DNA of 62,294 nt from Bacillota bacterium (GTDB lineage Bacteria; Bacillota_I; Bacilli_A; Izemoplasmatales; Hujiaoplasmataceae): the NCBI GenBank assembly GCA_018816905.1, contig JAHIVB010000011.1:1-62294 (forward strand). Reading direction: 5' to 3'. Below are positions 62,242 to 62,294 of this stretch, one piece after another. Numbering within the stretch: the first letter of the stretch is position 1; every line of letters begins with the position of its first letter. The notes beneath the pieces were generated by a model that did no database searches, was not told the DNA's origin, and saw only the letters and a program-made list of their open reading frames with translations. Both the position numbers and the translations under genes were made by a program.

Positions 62242-62294
62242 CTATGATACGTAATCCCAGCCTTCAATAGTAAGGGTTCCAGAAGCACCTTCAG
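62242..62294 (-). CDS. Partial gene, C-terminal end only
   Basis: The minus-strand frame ending with TAG at 62242-62244 reads EGASGTLTIEGWDYVS at its C terminus. Both other frames are interrupted. The pattern is beta-rich and could be the end of a surface or binding protein, but too little is present to name it. The strong terminator downstream supports a gene here. Confidence 0.55.
   Translation of the reverse strand, partial: EGASGTLTIEGWDYVS

Noticed and set aside
1-62294. TGA read as tryptophan, as in many Mollicutes
   Set aside because: Many intact genes end in TGA exactly at ATGA or TTGA overlaps with the next gene (for example 21859-21862, 15348-15351, 53237-53240), and tryptophan is encoded by TGG throughout. 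The standard code fits.

Overview
The window is low-GC DNA from a bacterium that looks like a free-living relative of the Mollicutes, of the Izemoplasmatales/Acholeplasmatales type. This placement is inference, based on AT-rich Firmicutes-style gene order and sigma-A promoters, frequent TTG/GTG starts with strong Shine-Dalgarno sites, many surface lipoproteins with threonine-rich stalks, no cell-wall genes in view, and TGA used as a normal stop. Almost all genes lie on the minus strand. Only the fRMsr gene and rpsD are clearly on the plus strand.

Layout. (1) 94-4460: translation/transcription operon rimP-nusA-rnpM(ylxR)-ylxQ-infB-rbfA, ending in strong terminators with no truB. (2) 4572-13524: GNAT, a TrmH-type methyltransferase, and two large lipoproteins (an 1839-residue protein made of three tandem ~580-residue repeats, and a beta-propeller protein). 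(3) 13594-18462: pepF, a GNAT, thiI, then fRMsr and rpsD on the plus strand. (4) 18500-23750: an accessory island between rpsD and tpiA, flanked by near-identical ~36-bp direct repeats. It holds an ECF sigma factor, a membrane protein, a frameshifted secreted metalloprotease whose N-terminal domain resembles the membrane protein's ectodomain, and a decayed IS3-family element. (5) 23778-29862: tpiA, an HPr-like gene, pgk, a ComK-like gene, an MsmK/UgpC-type ABC ATPase, a PucR-type HTH protein, and DUF4956 and VTC-domain genes. (6) 29941-55900: a ~26-kb beta-glucan (laminarin-type) utilisation locus. (7) 56020-61935: a cyclic-di-AMP receptor (DarA/PstA), the sufCDSUB operon and an MgtC-family gene. 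The last 53 bases hold the 3' end of another minus-strand gene.

The beta-glucan locus is the main system. Extracellular lipoproteins (GH16, GH30, GH3) would cut beta-1,3/1,6-glucan at the cell surface. Two substrate-binding proteins, one fused to jelly-roll carbohydrate-binding-like domains, and two permease pairs would import oligosaccharides, powered by the separate MsmK-type ATPase. A cytoplasmic set (GH16, GH30, GH5, GH3 and a GH94-type phosphorylase) would convert them to glucose and glucose-1-phosphate for glycolysis, two of whose genes are nearby. The locus forms four transcription units. Each has a promoter with the same 14-bp palindrome (consensus TGTWANSNNTTACA) next to it, which suggests one LacI/GntR-like regulator that is not encoded in the window. 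One of the four promoters also carries a CcpA-type cre sequence between its -35 and -10.

Functional names come from motifs and family memory read by eye. No database searches were run.
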